From positions 124,001-188,000 of the forward strand of contig NZ_PDJI01000004.1 in NCBI RefSeq assembly GCF_002563695.1: a stretch of DNA of 64,000 nt, given 5' to 3'. The first letter of the stretch is position 1. Every line of letters starts with the position of its first letter. This DNA is from Georgenia soli. Lineage in GTDB: Bacteria > Actinomycetota > Actinomycetes > Actinomycetales > Actinomycetaceae. The position numbers and the translations under genes were made by a program. Under the pieces are notes generated by a model. That model saw nothing but the letters and a program-made list of their open reading frames with translations, was not told where the DNA came from and did not search any database. Positions 63,820-64,000 of the stretch are shown in pieces.

Positions 63820-64000
63820 CCGTCGTCCCAGGCGAACCGTCGCTGCCTTCGGCGGTGACGCACCGCTGTCGTCCCAGGTGAACCGCCGCTGCGTTCGGCG
63901 GTGACGCACCGCCGTCCTCCCGGGTGAATTGCCGCTGCCTTCCGCGGTGATGCACCGCCCGTCGTCCCCGGTGAAGCGCCGCCGCCGTGAGCACCGGCAC
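63820..64000. repeat. 46-bp tandem repeat at the window edge
   Basis: Units of 46 bp start at 63820, 63866 and 63912, with a shorter divergent unit at 63958; each begins with CYGTCGTCCCAGG-like sequence and ends GGTGACGCACCG. The array follows mihF and may continue past the window. No ORF here is credible. Confidence 0.8.

Overview
The window is a dense, very GC-rich stretch of actinobacterial chromosome. Core gene order (pdxS-pdxT-yebC-ruvCAB-yajC-secD-secF-apt-rel; alaS-ruvX-mltG-aroE-aroC-aroB-efp-nusB; pyrR-pyrB-pyrC-carA-carB-pyrF-mihF), many GTG starts, frequent 4-nt stop/start overlaps and the actinobacterial integration host factor mihF point to an actinomycete. I infer a member of the Micrococcales (Cellulomonas/Georgenia-like); no rRNA or tRNA gene is present to test this.

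Layout. 1-9375: end of pdxS, a Nudix hydrolase, pdxT, yebC, ruvCAB, the Sec accessory genes yajC/secD/secF, and apt. 9576-19872: the stringent-response enzyme Rel, a DUF349 protein (minus strand) with a long structured leader, an MBL hydrolase, hisS and a tandem pair of membrane GTPases. 20176-28678 (minus strand): a DEAD-box RNA helicase, a three-gene operon for an exported beta-glycan (GT2 synthase, HlyD-like adaptor, GH81 lipoprotein glucanase), and an MFS transporter. 28894-33612: aspS, a GNAT protein, a GH3 lipoprotein and a YciO-like protein. 33856-38230 (minus strand): an FAD/NAD(P)-binding protein preceded by a 21-codon ORF, and an MMPL transporter. 38328-51432: rarA, rpsD, two small membrane proteins, alaS, ruvX, mltG, aroE, a prepilin peptidase, aroC, an aroK-aroB fusion and a second, degenerate shikimate kinase. 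51598-63785: a SatD-like HTH protein with a membrane partner, efp, nusB, pncC, the whole pyr operon and mihF.

How the genes work together. Most of the window is housekeeping: B6 synthesis, recombination, protein export, purine salvage and stringent response, aminoacyl-tRNA synthesis, shikimate pathway and pyrimidine synthesis. The accessory parts are the glycan operon, the GTPase pair, the SatD-HTH module and the FAD protein with its small upstream ORF.

Two sequence-level themes recur. First, several genes have a TANNNT-type -10 hexamer exactly 6 nt before the start codon, which implies leaderless transcripts. Second, many intergenic gaps carry locus-specific GC-rich tandem repeats (periods 19, 20, 25, 28 and 46 bp) or strong hairpins. 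One 19-bp family occurs as inverted clusters at two distant loci, and a perfect 49-bp palindrome lies between two convergent genes. I saw no CRISPR array, insertion sequence, prophage, tRNA or rRNA.
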